Below are positions 32,993 to 45,680 of a stretch of 64,000 nt of DNA, piece after piece. Within the stretch, counting starts at the first letter, position 1. Each line of letters starts with the position of its first letter. The position numbers were made by a program, and so were the translations under genes. The stretch covers positions 128,907,926 through 128,971,925 of the forward strand of contig NC_092860.1 of NCBI RefSeq assembly GCF_032062135.1, written 5' to 3'. The notes under the pieces are model-generated. The model made no database searches. It saw only the letters and a program-made list of their open reading frames with translations, and was not told where the DNA came from. This stretch comes from Pyxicephalus adspersus (lineage: Eukaryota; Chordata; Amphibia; Anura; Pyxicephalidae).

Positions 32993-35900
32993 CTACAACA
33001 CCAATAGATTTGACATGATATTCCAGTTGCTGCAAATAAAAGCTCTTGTGTGTATAGCTCGAAGGTCCTGGTATGGCCATTTATGATCCTTTCAGTTGGT
33101 ATAGGCCAGTCTTTATAATGAAACACCTGATGTGGCTATAGGAAAAGGATTGGAAACATCATCATGACATATTTATTTGATGAGCAGAAAAGGTTATGTA
33201 CTGTAAAGTACATGCCTTGACATCACTGAGTCCTTGCCTTGTACGATGTACAACTTATCTTTTAGCACCTCAGGCAAAAAACTAAGAAAGTGACAAGAAG
33301 ATGACAAGGTAATCAAATAAAGCCTTTTTGAACTAAATTCAATGTCAGAGTCTTTGTCACACCCTTTTAAAGCAGAAGTATATATAGGTTGAGTAAAGCA
33401 AAATATTAGTCCTCACAAACACAGCAGATTCATACCTTTAGATCCCACATGTAGTTTTGCACGATTTGAGTCTAAAAGATTTAGGAAAACAATACATTTT
33501 TCCTAAACATGCATCCTCCTGTTCCAAGCCTAACAATATCTAAGTGAGCTCTTCCCTGCTTGCTGATACATTCCCCATTTTTGCATTCTAAAAAAACATC
33601 ACCTATTATGTAACTAATTGAGAAAGTCACCTTGCTCTCTGTCTGCTCTTTTTTTTGAACTGCCACTCTATGAAATTGCAAAAAAAGTCTCTGAAGCCCA
33701 AACCTTTGGGTGGAGTAAGGAATGGACAGAAGCTCTTATTTTTTAATTAAATAGAAAAAAGGTCATCATGCATGGCTCGTCAAAACTCCTTTACTGTGGT
33801 TCCATATTATTAACACAGTGCTTTGAGGGTGCAATGAGCCCCAAGGCAACAAACAGATCAAGCTAAATACAAAAACTTAAATCTAAGTATTTTCATCCTA
33901 ATTGCAAATGGTTATTGCCTAATTGGGCACATTCCAAAACTAAAATCTCTAAACCACAGAATGCACAATAATATAAATGATCGCAAATTACATATCCAAG
34001 TAGCCCTGTCATCAGAATGACGAATGGTGCTAATCTATCTTTCTTGCTTTTTCATAACCAAAAGTAGCCAATGGTGATTTACACTCTGGAAACCAGTTGT
34101 GACCCAGGAACAGTGTACTCATCAAGGTATTTTCTACTTATGCCAACTGATTATAGGCAATCACAAAACTAACATTAAATAAACATACAAACAAAAAGAT
34201 AATGAGAGAAAGAAGCATGGAGAAAAAAGAACAAACTTATCACTCAACATGTATAGGTCGATATGCATTCAAATCTGAATACAAAGTATTAAAAGTTACA
34301 TTTAAATCACATTAACATGTTAAAGTTTCTAGATTTGAGATTTAAATATATTTTCATTATTCTTATCTTTTCAAAATTTTAATTTGTGTTTTAGCATATT
34401 GTTTACCACATAGATTACTCTGCTTGCCTCCCAGCCACAAAGAAAAAATTAAAATGGAGAGGAAATACAAATTCATTCCAGATCCTGACTTAACTTGTTA
34501 AATATCTTACAGCAGCAATTAAACTAGTTTTGTGAATCATGCTGCAATCCAAAATGAGATATTTGGATATTTGTCCCCCATAAATGATTAAAAGCTCTGG
34601 CGACAGTCTCTACTTGGTAATTGGATTTATACTATTATTTTGCATACTCGTTGGCAACACAGCCAATATTTTAAGAAGAGACTGTCTTGCCAAAACAATA
34701 TAATTTCTTGGCATTAATAAAAGCAAGCCAAATTAGTAAATCCAGAGGCAATTTGAACTGTAAATTAAGGCTATTATTTCTTGTCAATAGCATTTTGCCA
34801 TATAAATCTCCCCTGTGTCCTTTCATAATTTTGTTCTCCAGCATCACAGACCCTTAGACATGTGGAAATTGTAATTATTTTACTGTACTGTAAGTATGAA
34901 AGGCAGAATAGCATTGACAGCGAGGATACATTCCATCCGCGTATCTCTGGGCAACAAATGCATACATAAATTAGAATTCTTAAACGCTTAGAATTCTTGG
35001 AATTCTTAAGCTTTTACAGGTGCTTATCAATACAGCTTAAACTATACTGCTTTGGAAGGACTAAAAAATCTGGATTATAACTGGTAAAGCTGACAAAATA
35101 AAGCATAATGGGACCCTCCAAACTTGGAAAAAGCCCTTTCTCTTGTATAAGTCGAGGGTAAGAGAGAGGTGGGGGGGAAACTGGGCACAATGGAAGTGGA
35201 GTGAGAGGCAGACCTCGGCTGATGAGGGAATAGCGGCAGAAAAAAGCAGCAGAAGGTACAAGTGGGGAGATGAATACTAGTCAATTAAATCATGAAAATA
35301 CAAGTAAGGAGAGTAACTGGCTCCCATGGCTGAATCGAAGATCATATAAGCCAGTGGCAAAAGAAAGATGCTGGAAGAAAGTGGTAGGCAATGGTAGGTG
35401 AGCCACACAGTGTAAAGGCCATTGGACACGAAGAGCACAATGGAAATGAAGGACGGTGATCTGGAAAAGTTGGCCAACGGTAAAAGCAGAGTGACAGCAG
35501 TGTGTATAAAGTGATGTCCTCTCAGAAAATTGGGAAACTCTACTCAAGTTCATTATGAGTATAATGAACTTGGGGCTTCTCTTCACTGAGAGTTTTAAGC
35601 CATGATTGGTTTAACCAATAAAACAGAGATTGTCATTAACCAGAATTATTCAGAATGAGCACTATTAGTGGTATGAAGTCACAGGTAGTATATTTGGCAT
35701 CACAATGGAAGAACAAAGACCACATTGGACCACATGTTGGGGGTTTAAAGAATATTCTTTATATTCAATATAGGAATTCAGACAAATTCTCAACATAATG
35801 GCCAAAGCTTTCTCATTTGGCCTAATGTTTAGGAACCTTAATATATACTCCAAAAAAGTGATGATATACTATGTGATGGAGATAGTTAAATGTCTTTTTA

Positions 35901-37114
35901 CCTGAAGTATATGTGTCAGACATGTTGCTTTTGAGTCATTTCCAATAAGATTAAATGGCAAAATGAAGGTCAACACATGCTGGACTTTATTAATAACTTT
36001 AAAGAATTTGTATAAGTATGACCTAAATGTGTTCATTTTAAAAGTAGCGTAACCTATATACTGTACTAAGCTATAAACCAAATGTAACTGTAATTTAATA
36101 CAGCCAGTTATGTACATCTAAAAACTTTTATACAAACACTTTACTTTGGTATTATTTACTTTATATTTACAAGTTTCTGATCTTTAAAATGGACAAGGTA
36201 ATTAGAGATAAACAATAAAAAAATATTGCTTTTAGGTGTTCACATAAAGTCAGAAGCCAAAACCAGCAGAGACTTGCTCCTTTATTACCCTCCATTCTGC
36301 CATTAAAACGTCTCCCTTAAGCCAGAGATGTGAGCAGCAGATAGTTCGAATTCAAGAGAGGTCTTAGCTAGGTTTTGTTATCATCCAGCCAGAAGTTATG
36401 GAAGCTCATTTAAAGTAATGTTGAGAATGCATTTAAAATTCACATGCCCTTTTCTCTCTCAAGCTTTGATAAATATCCCCCCTCTAGCCCTCTATTATTC
36501 CCCTTTTAAAACTCGTAATTCATGTGCAAAATACTTTCCGCAAATACGCTTCCTTTTTAAGTGAGCTAGTGCGTTTGCATATTCATAAAGTAGGCGACTG
36601 CCTTCTGAGCACCAATTATTGCTCATTAAAGTATCTGCTGATTTTCACTGTCAACAACATCCAACATGCCTCGCTCTTTGCAAAGTCACCTTTACAGTAA
36701 AGAAGACGGCCTGCAGCAATACTTCAATTTTCTGTTTAGATAGGTCTATACAGATAACCCTTAGATCGACCCGTGTGGGAATACATTATGTGTCCCTTTT
36801 ATCTGAAATGTGCCTTCTACCTTTTATTCTAATCACCATGACTGTCCATTTCAAATCACTTCACAAGTCTCTTAGTTAAAGCAATATGTGACTAATCAGC
36901 ACTGATGATATGATTGCTGAATTCTAATTAATGGAATGCATTTTACTTTTTAATTTTGCAGAGGACAATACTGCATTTGTATACTGATGATAAAGATGGA
37001 AATTTGGGATAATGGGAAAATATGCTGCTATTTATATGAAGGGCACTGCAATGTTTTTGACGAAATGATCAGCATAATTTTAACATACCGTTCCTTCTAG
37101 AGACTTAAAAACAT
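32993..37114. other. AT-rich sequence; 34400-34990 and 36300-36900 unusually repeat-free
   Basis: No gene was recognised. The region 35100-35580 is purine-rich on the plus strand with loosely repeated gcacaatgga-type phrases and may be a degraded repeat; its minus-strand open frames (up to 98 codons) show no domain. The stretches 34400-34990 and 36300-36900 have no repeat signature and many ATTA or TAAT cores, so they are candidate conserved non-coding elements by appearance only. Confidence 0.4.
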
Positions 37115-37169
37115 TTAAAGAGACCCTGCCACTTTACCCACTCAAGGCAAGGTGGTAGGTTCTCTTTAA
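37115..37169. repeat. Short inverted repeat (hairpin)
   Basis: ttaaagagaccctgccactt on the left pairs with aaggtggtaggttctcttta on the right at about 17 of 21 bases, with a loop of some 13 bases. It may be a minimal or collapsed inverted-repeat transposon. Confidence 0.7.
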
Positions 37170-37386
37170 GGGCCCAATTATCTTCCCATCTTACCCAATT
37201 ATAGTTAACATCACAACATTTCTCTGCTACTGCTTCTTTCATCCTGTCCATGACAAAATATGCAATGTTTGCTGCTGATCAATTGAGTGCTAGGCCCAAG
37301 CACTGCATCATGGAAGGAGGTCATATGTTCTCCCATACCCAGAGGTACCATATATTTTGGAGGCTGTGACATACAAGGAGCAAGGT

Positions 37387-37407
37387 GGGGGGGGGGGGGG
37401 GGGGGGG
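37387..37407 (+). repeat. Poly-G tract of 21
   Basis: Twenty-one uninterrupted G. Such runs can form a quadruplex and are error-prone in assembly, so the length may be inaccurate. Confidence 0.95.
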
Positions 37408-37450
37408 CTGGTGAACATACCTGGATATTGGCATAGGTCACCATTGCTTT

Positions 37451-37550
37451 GCAGCACTACCATTGCTGTCAAGACTAGGGTTGAAATTACACATTAGCTT
37501 GGAGCGCCACCACCGCTCCCAAGACTAGGGCTGAAATGACGACCATTGCT
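37451..37550. repeat. 50-bp tandem duplication, two units
   Basis: Units 37451-37500 and 37501-37550 share caagactaggg(t/c)tgaaat and the frame gcagcactaccattgct or ggagcgccaccaccgct, with about 70 percent identity by eye. Confidence 0.75.
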
Positions 37551-38829
37551 ATTGTTGAAAAGGATGTTTTATCCTAAAGACCCCACACACTCCTTTGTAC
37601 TTGGGTTAAATAACACTTTAAGTTTCTCCTGGCTCACTTACAATAGATCTTACCTATTTTCAGAAGACAATATAGCAAAAAATGGGAAGAATGTAGACCC
37701 AAATATAGTCTAAATTTAGTTTGGACAAAAGATCCCCATACCCATATGCTGCACACACTGGTTGAGAAACAAATGTTTCTATTACGAATATCACTGCTTG
37801 GTACTACCAAATTTATTCTGAATACTTTCTACACCATGTACAGTATAGGTACTATATTTATGATTATTACATTTAAGCTGATCTACCAAGATGAAGATAT
37901 TTCTGATGCACAAATACAATGTGCAGTAAATCCCTCTCCTAATTAAAGTATCGGTAAGAAAAGTATTACAAGGAAACATCATTATTTGTTTGTGTCGTGC
38001 TTAAAAATGATTCCATAACCTCTATTTCTCATTAACCTTTCTATTCCTAAACATCAAATTGCTTGTATTACGGACATGATTACTGGATTTAAAAAGTCAA
38101 CAGATGGCCCCAGACAAGGTGTATTTAAACTGATATTAATCTTGGATGAGGACAACTTATGATTAAAGGTATAACGAAATCAGAGGTATATATTTGGTCA
38201 AGGCCCAGACATAATTTAAGATTGATGTTCCAAGTTACCATATGGAGCCCATTTCTTTCCCTTATGAAGAGTAGATTACAGCAAGGACTAAAGCTACTTA
38301 TGATATTACAGGCTCAACCCTTACTAATTTAGATAAGATCATAGTGCAGAGAAAGCAGTCTGGCACCATGCCTAGATATACAGTATGTGCCCAGTCAATT
38401 TGAATATGAATGAATTATCCAAACTGCATTGCTGCTCAATAATTGCTCCCAGTAAATTAAGGATATTTAAACTGTAAATCAGTGAAACGTGAATCTATAT
38501 ATTCTCATATTAGAAAGCATTATTAGCTTTAATGAATAGCGCCTTCTCAATGTTCTAAATATAACAAACCACTGGAAGTGATCAGGTCTTATGCATGAGA
38601 ACGTGTTACAAAAGAACATTGTTCTTGGTGGCCAAAGAAAGCAGGAATCAGATTTCTCAATTCATTTTAATAGCTCGACTGGAAATATTACATTCGTAGG
38701 CAGTTTGTTTCTTTTAAGCAACAAGACACATTTACAATAAAGTATAATTTCTGCCAGATTTTTTTCTTTAGTTATGTATAAAGTGGTGAAAGAGGTTAGA
38801 GCTGATACCAAGATTTACAGCTATCTGGG
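37551..38829. other. AT-rich sequence without recognised genes
   Basis: No open frame above 66 codons. No repeat was recognised. Confidence 0.55.
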
Positions 38830-39230
38830 GGGGAATCACCCTTACTTCCTGTTCTGATAAAAAAAAACAATTAACACAGAGAAAAGCCATTCATATCTCC
38901 CCGATCCTAGTCCAGGAGGTCCTGCGCTGTCTCGTCTTTTTCTTCGTCCCAGTGCAGACTGGAAACTGGGTGCTGCCACCCACCCACCCTTCTTCTGTCC
39001 TTTTCTTTCTTCTTCTTGCATCACCCTAACTCACACTGCGCAAGTGCGAAATTGGGTGATGCACCTTTCTAAATAAATGTACAAATCTCACTATGCATGC
39101 AATATCCCAGGAGGCTGTGGGTTTCCCATTCAGTCTTTACCACTGCAGCAGACAGGGAGGAGTCTTTCTCAAAAAAGAAAGCATTTTTTTCATTATATAA
39201 AAGACCACACTTTTATATATATATTCTAGA
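38830..39230. mobile_element. Inverted-repeat element related to 26504-26855, degraded
   Basis: Ordered blocks are shared with 26504-26855: cttcttcttgcatcacc, ctcacactgcgcaagtg, catgcaatatcccagg and gtttcccattcagtctttac. The terminal ends are not clearly preserved. Confidence 0.6.
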
Positions 39231-39987
39231 GTGAACATGTATGAACAAGTATGCCAATCAATAAATCATAGCCAGCCACAGATTCACTTTATGATGCCCA
39301 ACCATGGTCAGATCATGATGCCCAGCACTTCAGCTTGGTAATTGTTGACTGCTTGATGTACTAGAGCAGCCTTTTCCAACCTTTTTACCTGTTAGGAATA
39401 CTAGTTAAGCATGTATGTGCTAGAAGTTTTTACCTAACAACATCAATGGCAAGATATGGCAAATTTGGGTGGTTGAATGTGAACTACTACTAGCTTTGCT
39501 TTGGTACCTCTTTCGCCCTATTAAATACTAAATGTCATTAAATGCCTTATTTTAGACCCAGTGTCATCAGCATTGTGTCCCTGTACTTTTCTATACAATG
39601 AAGGACAATTACAGCTGGCTCTTGGAGAGAGTTATGCAAATATCAACTTGCTGCTTTTAAGTGTGTGCATGCTGCATATTAAAACATAGAATGAGGAGCT
39701 CATAGTGTGTATTAAAGTCAGAGTAATTAGTTTCAGTACAGGAGAGAAGCCTGTACAACAAGACTGAAGATAAGGCGGGAGTGCAGCTTTAACGAAAATG
39801 ATCTATAAACACTTTTTGTAATTCTCGCTTTATAATCTATAATAACCATCATTGTTTTATGGTATAAATTAGAATAAATTTGCACAACAATCTTTTAGAT
39901 GAAAATGTGATAGCATAAACCAGGAGCTAATTAGGATTTATATTGTAATTTGTTATATATAACAATGATGTTGGCCAAAGTAACCAA
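39231..39987. other. AT-rich sequence with a possible element end at 39363
   Basis: agagcagccttttccaacct at 39364 resembles the terminal repeat of the element at 41456-41773 (complement of ggttgagaaatgctgctct). The remainder does not align clearly. No gene. Confidence 0.45.
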
Positions 39988-40024
<37 letters not shown>

Positions 40025-40110
40025 AAACAGGATTTATATAGTGCCATCATATTGCACATCACTGTACATTAAATATAGCTTTCAAATGACAGACGAATAA
40101 AGACAGTGAC
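39988..40110 (-). mobile_element. L2-clade LINE tail fragment with ATT microsatellite
   Basis: ATT units (39988-40022) are followed by taataaacaggatttatata, gtgccatcatattgcacatc and ctgtacatta, then aatgacagacgaataaagac, all in the reversed L2 3' order seen at 32190. Confidence 0.85.
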
Positions 40111-41455
40111 ACGGGAAGAAATGTTATATATATAATATTAATTTGTTTGCTTGTATCTAAGAGTGGCATGATTTGTGGTGATCAGGTGGTTTTCTATTGT
40201 CAGGAACTTGAAAGAATATTACACTTAATCTATAGCAGTTCATGTGTGCTGGCATTACTATATACAGACAGCAAACTAACTGCCTGGGGGTGTTTTAATA
40301 TTACCAGTTCACAGCCAAACTGATAGGGGTTTAAACAATTACCTACACTATCAAAGCTAAAAAAATGTTTTCACCCTAGATATACCTAAATACTCGATTA
40401 TATAATAAAATAGCCCTCACTACAGTACAGTATGAATAAACGTTTAACTAATATAGTCAATTACTCACTAAAAAGAGAAAGCAGGCCATATTTCCTAAAA
40501 ACAGTTCAATGTTAACAGTCTTTTTATAGTCTGAAACATAAAGAGAGGATTTTATAGATGTATCCAGCCAGCCAACCATATTGTTTCGATTAAGTGAAAA
40601 ACACATTCAGAAAATTGATGATTCTAGAGACTTTCTAAGTAACAACAGTACAAAAATTCAGCATGCACCTGCAAAGAGTTGGTGATCTTTTAGTAACACA
40701 TTGCAAACTGTTTCTAAATTAGTCTGCAAGGTATAAACTTTGCTTTAAAATGTTTTAATATAAGAAATATTAAGTGCCAGCTACAAGCAAGCAAAATATG
40801 TGTTACATATTTATTTCTGCTGAACACAATATGGTTTGCTAGACATTAAAATTTACTTTTTCGTAATTGCACATACTGTATGTCTCTTCACTTTCGTTAT
40901 GTGCTAAATCTACTAACTAAAAGCATGCATTACAAGTCAAATCTCAGAAATGATATGGGGAAATGACATTTTAATAAAGAAATAGTTTGTAGTCTTTTTT
41001 ATTGGTCAAAGTTCTATTACAAATAGAAGTAAAAAAATGTTTTACTTTATTGTTCAATGGCATTAATTTGGTTCCCGTCATAATAATGTGCCCTATCATT
41101 TTGTTTTCTGCTTTTTTCTGCGATACATTTCCATAGTATTTATACAATCTAACAATAACCTAAAACACTTTGGGTGAAACTAAAGTCCCACTTTGCAAAA
41201 TTGCTATTCAGGCAGGTGGTTATTGCAGAAAGGGACAGGTAATCCCCCTTCTGCAATTACTAATCTTACCTGCCTGATAAATGCCCAGACTAAACCATTT
41301 AACAAAAATGTTCCCATATTTTTTCAGTATTTAAATTATATTATCTGTAAAAGCATTTGATGTGTAGACATTAAAAAACTTTGAGACTGCTGATGGGTGC
41401 AACCATTTTGGATGTCTGTTGACCCAGAAGACTAAGAGCTGTGATCCAAGGAACG
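40111..41455. other. AT-rich sequence; small inverted repeat near 41213
   Basis: caggcaggt near 41210 and acctgcctg near 41269 are exact reverse complements around a stretch including gaaagggacaggtaatcc, possibly the remnant of a short inverted-repeat element. No gene. Confidence 0.5.
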
Positions 41456-41773
41456 CTCTATAGTAATCGTTGTAAACCAGGGTTCTTCCTGAGGGTGCTA
41501 GGGGGCTTCTTGACCTGTGGTTTATTGACTTCCCATTTAATATTATTTGGCACCACTTGGCAGTGAGCTGAAGGGCACCAATGATTTTTTTAGCTCTCTG
41601 AAAATGTTGCATTCTGGTCACCATTATAAGTTGACTTATCCCGCCTGACCATCAATGTAAGAACATTTTTTCCAGTGATCCCCAATTCATTGGCTTTAGC
41701 AGGTGTTTCCTGAGAGCTAAAAACATTTTTCAAGGGTTCCTTTATGGTAAAGAGGTTGAGAAATGCTGCTCTA
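41456..41773 (+). mobile_element. Inverted-repeat element ending ggttgagaaatgctgctct
   Basis: About 318 bp, starting near aaaccagggttcttcctgag and ending gaggttgagaaatgctgctc. Partial or full relatives lie at 31400-31571 (plus) and 57390-57672 (minus). The left terminal repeat is decayed (gctctatagtaa). The flanks share gctcta(t/c)agta, too close to the terminal sequence to count as a target duplication. The open frames on the minus strand here are incidental. Confidence 0.7.
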
Positions 41774-42902
41774 CAGTACTTCCCTTTACTCCCTTCCCTG
41801 ACTGCTACAAAAAAAATGTTTTGTAAAGAGATAAGGATATAGGCCAAGAAAGTCTCAGAAGACTGGAGGGGTATGACGTGCAAAGATGGATGGGGACTGT
41901 GTAAAGGAAATGACTCGCTTGGGGTAGTCAAAAATTTTATCAAGTTTAAGGGTACACAGTACAAAAAATTTGCTTTTATGTGGAAAAGAAGTACTTGATT
42001 TGATTTTATTTTAACTGCTTTTTTACATTGGTGAAAGAATATCATCCTCCAAAACTAAATTTTCTAAAAGCAGAAATAGCTGGAAGCAAAAAGAGTAATG
42101 ATGAGTGCCTTTTTAAACTACCGAGGCTATAAAGGAATTGAACTTCTACAGAATTAAGATACAGAGCCTTCAATATATTAAGGTTTACCATATATTGCCG
42201 GGGCAAGTCAAATGTAGCAGCCTGCTTGACCCAACCATCCCATGTGTTTCCATAATAGAATATTAAACCAAACTATTTAGAGCAGAAGTTTTCAAGTGTT
42301 TTCGAGTGTTCAATTTACTTATCCTATACATATAGACAAGTTAAAATACTGGAAAACATTTGCAGTACCAACTCTCAGCATCCCACACCTTCTCTTCAGC
42401 CACCACTGAGTGACGTTAGTGGGAATGTTTGACAGCTGTTGCAGGCATTAAACATCATTCCAGCTCTGCATTGTGTGATCTGTGGCCAATCTAAGGGGGT
42501 GGCGGGCACAGTATCAAGTACAATGAGATCCACATCAGTTGTTTTCCACTTGAGAAACAGAAGGGACAATTACAAGATAACATATTCCAATAAAACACAT
42601 TCATATGAATTCATAGAGGCTGTTATAAGGATCTTCAGGGAATACACAAAGAAAAGAAAGCAAAAAAATACATCAAATGCACAGTACTCAAATGAATTAC
42701 AAAATGAAAATGAAATCAATAAATGTTAAGGGTTTTCATTTCCTAATATTTTTCTTCTAACTGAGGATTATTAAAATCAAATTAGATTGCTTAGTAGGAC
42801 TATGCATTTGGATTAAACATCTCCATCTGCAATAGTTAGAATTTTGTAGGAGGAACTTGATAAACTTCAGAGAAAGTTTTCCTGATGTCTTGATGCAAGA
42901 TA
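41774..42902. other. AT-rich sequence without recognised genes
   Basis: Open frames of 151 codons (41590-42045 minus, partly inside the preceding element) and 96 codons (42439-42729 plus) show no recognisable domain. No repeat otherwise. Confidence 0.5.
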
Positions 42903-42910
42903 CAATAGGG

Positions 42911-43191
42911 CAGTGGTTGTCAACTGGTGGTCTGCAAGAAAATTTTGGTGGTCCGCAGAAAAATGTCCTGGTTGATGTACCCCCCCTGCGGGATCCTTCT
43001 TGTGACCCCGGTAATAATGTCCCCGTAGTCACAGCCCTGTGCTACTGTCCCCCCAGGATGTTTAGCAAGCTGGTCTGAGATTGCGATGGAGAGAGAGAGC
43101 GGGTTCTCTCATCATGACATCACTATGGGGGAATTTTCTTCCTTAATATGAATTTAGTGGTCCATGAGGTCTGAAAGGTTGGTGACCACTG
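42911..43191. mobile_element. Non-autonomous hAT-type transposon with perfect 8-bp target duplication
   Basis: 281 bp. The ends cagtggttgtcaa and ttggtgaccactg are terminal inverted repeats (10 of 13), with the CAGTGGT start common in hAT/Charlie-like elements. The exact 8-bp duplication caataggg flanks it at 42903-42910 and 43192-43199. The inside has ggtggtctgcaag and ggtggtccgcag phrases. No transposase is encoded. A related right half lies at 52585-52731. Confidence 0.92.
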
Positions 43192-43199
43192 CAATAGGG

Positions 43200-45149
43200 C
43201 ATCTTCAGAGGTCTTGTGGAGTCCGTGTCTTGATGTTTCAGATCTGTTTAAACCATGGTGAGGTACACAATATTATCCAGGTGGTTGAGTGTTTTGGCCA
43301 ACTGCTATATATATAAATGGATGAAAGGATGGTTTCAGGAGAACCTAAATATGGAAATATCAGATCTTTTGAAAGTCACCAAAGATATAATAAATGAGGT
43401 CTCGAGGGAAGTAAAACCTGATCACAGTTGTCACAACTAATTCATGAAAACGGAATTGTTGCCCATAGCATTTATTCGAGTTTCATGTATATTTTTAATT
43501 GGGGAAATGAAATAGGAAAGCTAATAGCTAATATACAAATAGTAGAAATATTACTTAAAACTGTTTTTAGGAGCATATAACTGTTCACTTTTTCCTCATA
43601 AGAACAAAGGCCAAGGATCAAGATGTGCCTGAAGCCTACAGACCTGTTCCAAATCTAATTTTCTAAAAGTCGAACTAAGAAAGTGTTTTTAATTTCGAAT
43701 AGCACATTTTTCTTTATTTTCCTTATAAAATGTATGAAATGACATCTATTTAGCCGTCTGTTAGAAAAAGACTTTTGCTGCAGCTCTCATTCCACTGTGA
43801 TGGTCCTAAATTTGGCTACAGCATTCCCAATTTGGCATTCAAAAAAGGGCTTGTGTGATGCTGCAAGCTGCTAATCCAGACAAAAATGACTGTTGTCTGT
43901 GCAGAAACACAATTACCAGACCCTAATGGATTGGCTTTATATTTGACAACAGACGAAGAAATGAATTCGCATTAGTGATGTATGAGCGCTGGTTTCAAAA
44001 TAATGTATGCAGGCCCAGTGTAGGCCAAATGCACATTGCTTCACAATGCTAATACTCGGAATTATAACTTCCCCTTCCACAGCAGCAATACACACAATTA
44101 AACCCATACAAACATAGCAGAGCTGGAAACATAAATGTGTGCAGAAAGAAAACATTCATAGAATTTCTTGTGAATTCTGCCAAAGGATGCTCTGACCTTA
44201 CAATATTCGCTATTTAGTCTTTGTGTAAATATTGAATACATATTATAATGTTAAATCTGAACTCCAGGGAAACAGCTAAAGACAGAGGTTTACCTGCCAA
44301 AATATTTGTTGGTCAATCTTGCAAACAGGGCAAATCTGCAATATTGTGCAGCCAAGCAGGTTACAGATCAGTTGGTTAAGATTTACAGCTTACTACATCA
44401 CCTCTCCACCACTAAGTTATCAGAGAATGAATTGGCATCACCAATCTCTAATGAACCAAGCAGCTATCCAAAGATATCAAAGTTCAACAAGTTCAAGTAC
44501 AAAAGAGTATGTGTAAGTGATGCCCCTTGCTGTGATACATTTAAGGATTATGTAAAAGCTTACAAATACCTTAATAAGTCAGATAAATTGAACCTATACT
44601 CAAAAACCTAACTTTTTTCCCCTTAAAATGCCTGATGAAAAATAACAGTACACTTACATATGCCTATGGATAACCGGATAATAACTGATGGCTTGATAAT
44701 TGCATGAATGCAGTGTGATAACCTGTGCAACATATGTCACCTTTTTGAGCCATTCTCACATGATTTGGAGACATTTTCAATGAATTTAATACTGCATTGT
44801 TCTTTGTTTTCCTTGCTGGAGAGGACACAGGAGAACCTACAGTTCAAGCATCTCCCTGCATTAGCTTCATTAATCTTGTAGATCTCTTCTTTCTCTGCTG
44901 TTTCTTAATGTTTCTCCCATCAGCATGACATTCCCACCAATTATCAGATTCCCAATTATTAAGGGAGCAACTTCAACAGCAAAGCCCAGCTTCTCTATCC
45001 CACAAAGGTGGAGTGTGTATGGCAAGTTGGTCCTGCAGAAAAAAAATCAGCTGCATAGAGCAAACAGGCAATATTATTGACTCCCTCTTGTCCCCAACTT
45101 GCTTTTGGGACATGACTTTCATGGTATAGCTTTCTTATACAGCTTACCT
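43200..45149. other. AT-rich sequence; 43740-43990 unusually repeat-free
   Basis: A 101-codon open frame at 44306-44611 has no recognised domain. The stretch 43740-43990 lacks repeat signatures and has mixed composition, a weak candidate for a conserved non-coding element. Confidence 0.4.
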
Positions 45150-45680
45150 GTTATTGGCAGGTAATGTGGGCTAAACCCAGGCACCAATTCTAAGCAGATA
45201 GCTTTGATGAATTTTAAGCTTTGCAGTTCTGATTCCAGAACTAGCACAGAATCTGATGGTAATAGCAAGATAATAGAACTGGAAGAGATTGGGACAAACA
45301 GAAGGCAGGTAGAATAGTGAGACAGGCAGAGGTCATAGAAGGTGGCAAGTGATGTGAAGTCATGGACTTGACAGAGGTCCTGGCAGGTGGCAGACAAGTA
45401 CAATGATGAGGCAAGCAGATGTCAGCAACAAGGATGGGAGACCCAAAACTTAAAGCACAAACTAGGAACCGGTCAAAACTGTCAGAAGAGGTTGTCTCTG
45501 ACCACCAAAGACTCAAAGGAACACCTGGATGATGATGGTCATTTGCCCACACCATGCCAGACCCCAAGCGAATAAGGCCATAAAGCTTGAACTAGATATG
45601 CTCATGGACACGCAACCGAGGCAATGTTACAGCTGTTCTACCATTGCATGTAATTCACATCTTTCCTGTTTTGTTCACAT
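45150..45680. repeat. Probable dispersed repeat fragment, family uncertain
   Basis: The region has loosely repeated phrases gacaggcagaggtcat, gacagaggtcctggcaggtg and gaggcaagcagatgtcagca over 45320-45425 and an unusual purine-rich composition. It resembles, from memory, a frog interspersed repeat, but no ends or domains could be defined. Confidence 0.35.

Noticed and set aside
44306..44611. 101-codon frame, possible small gene or exon
   Set aside because: No domain, no homologue I recognise, and no convincing splice or start context. Length is compatible with chance in AT-rich DNA.
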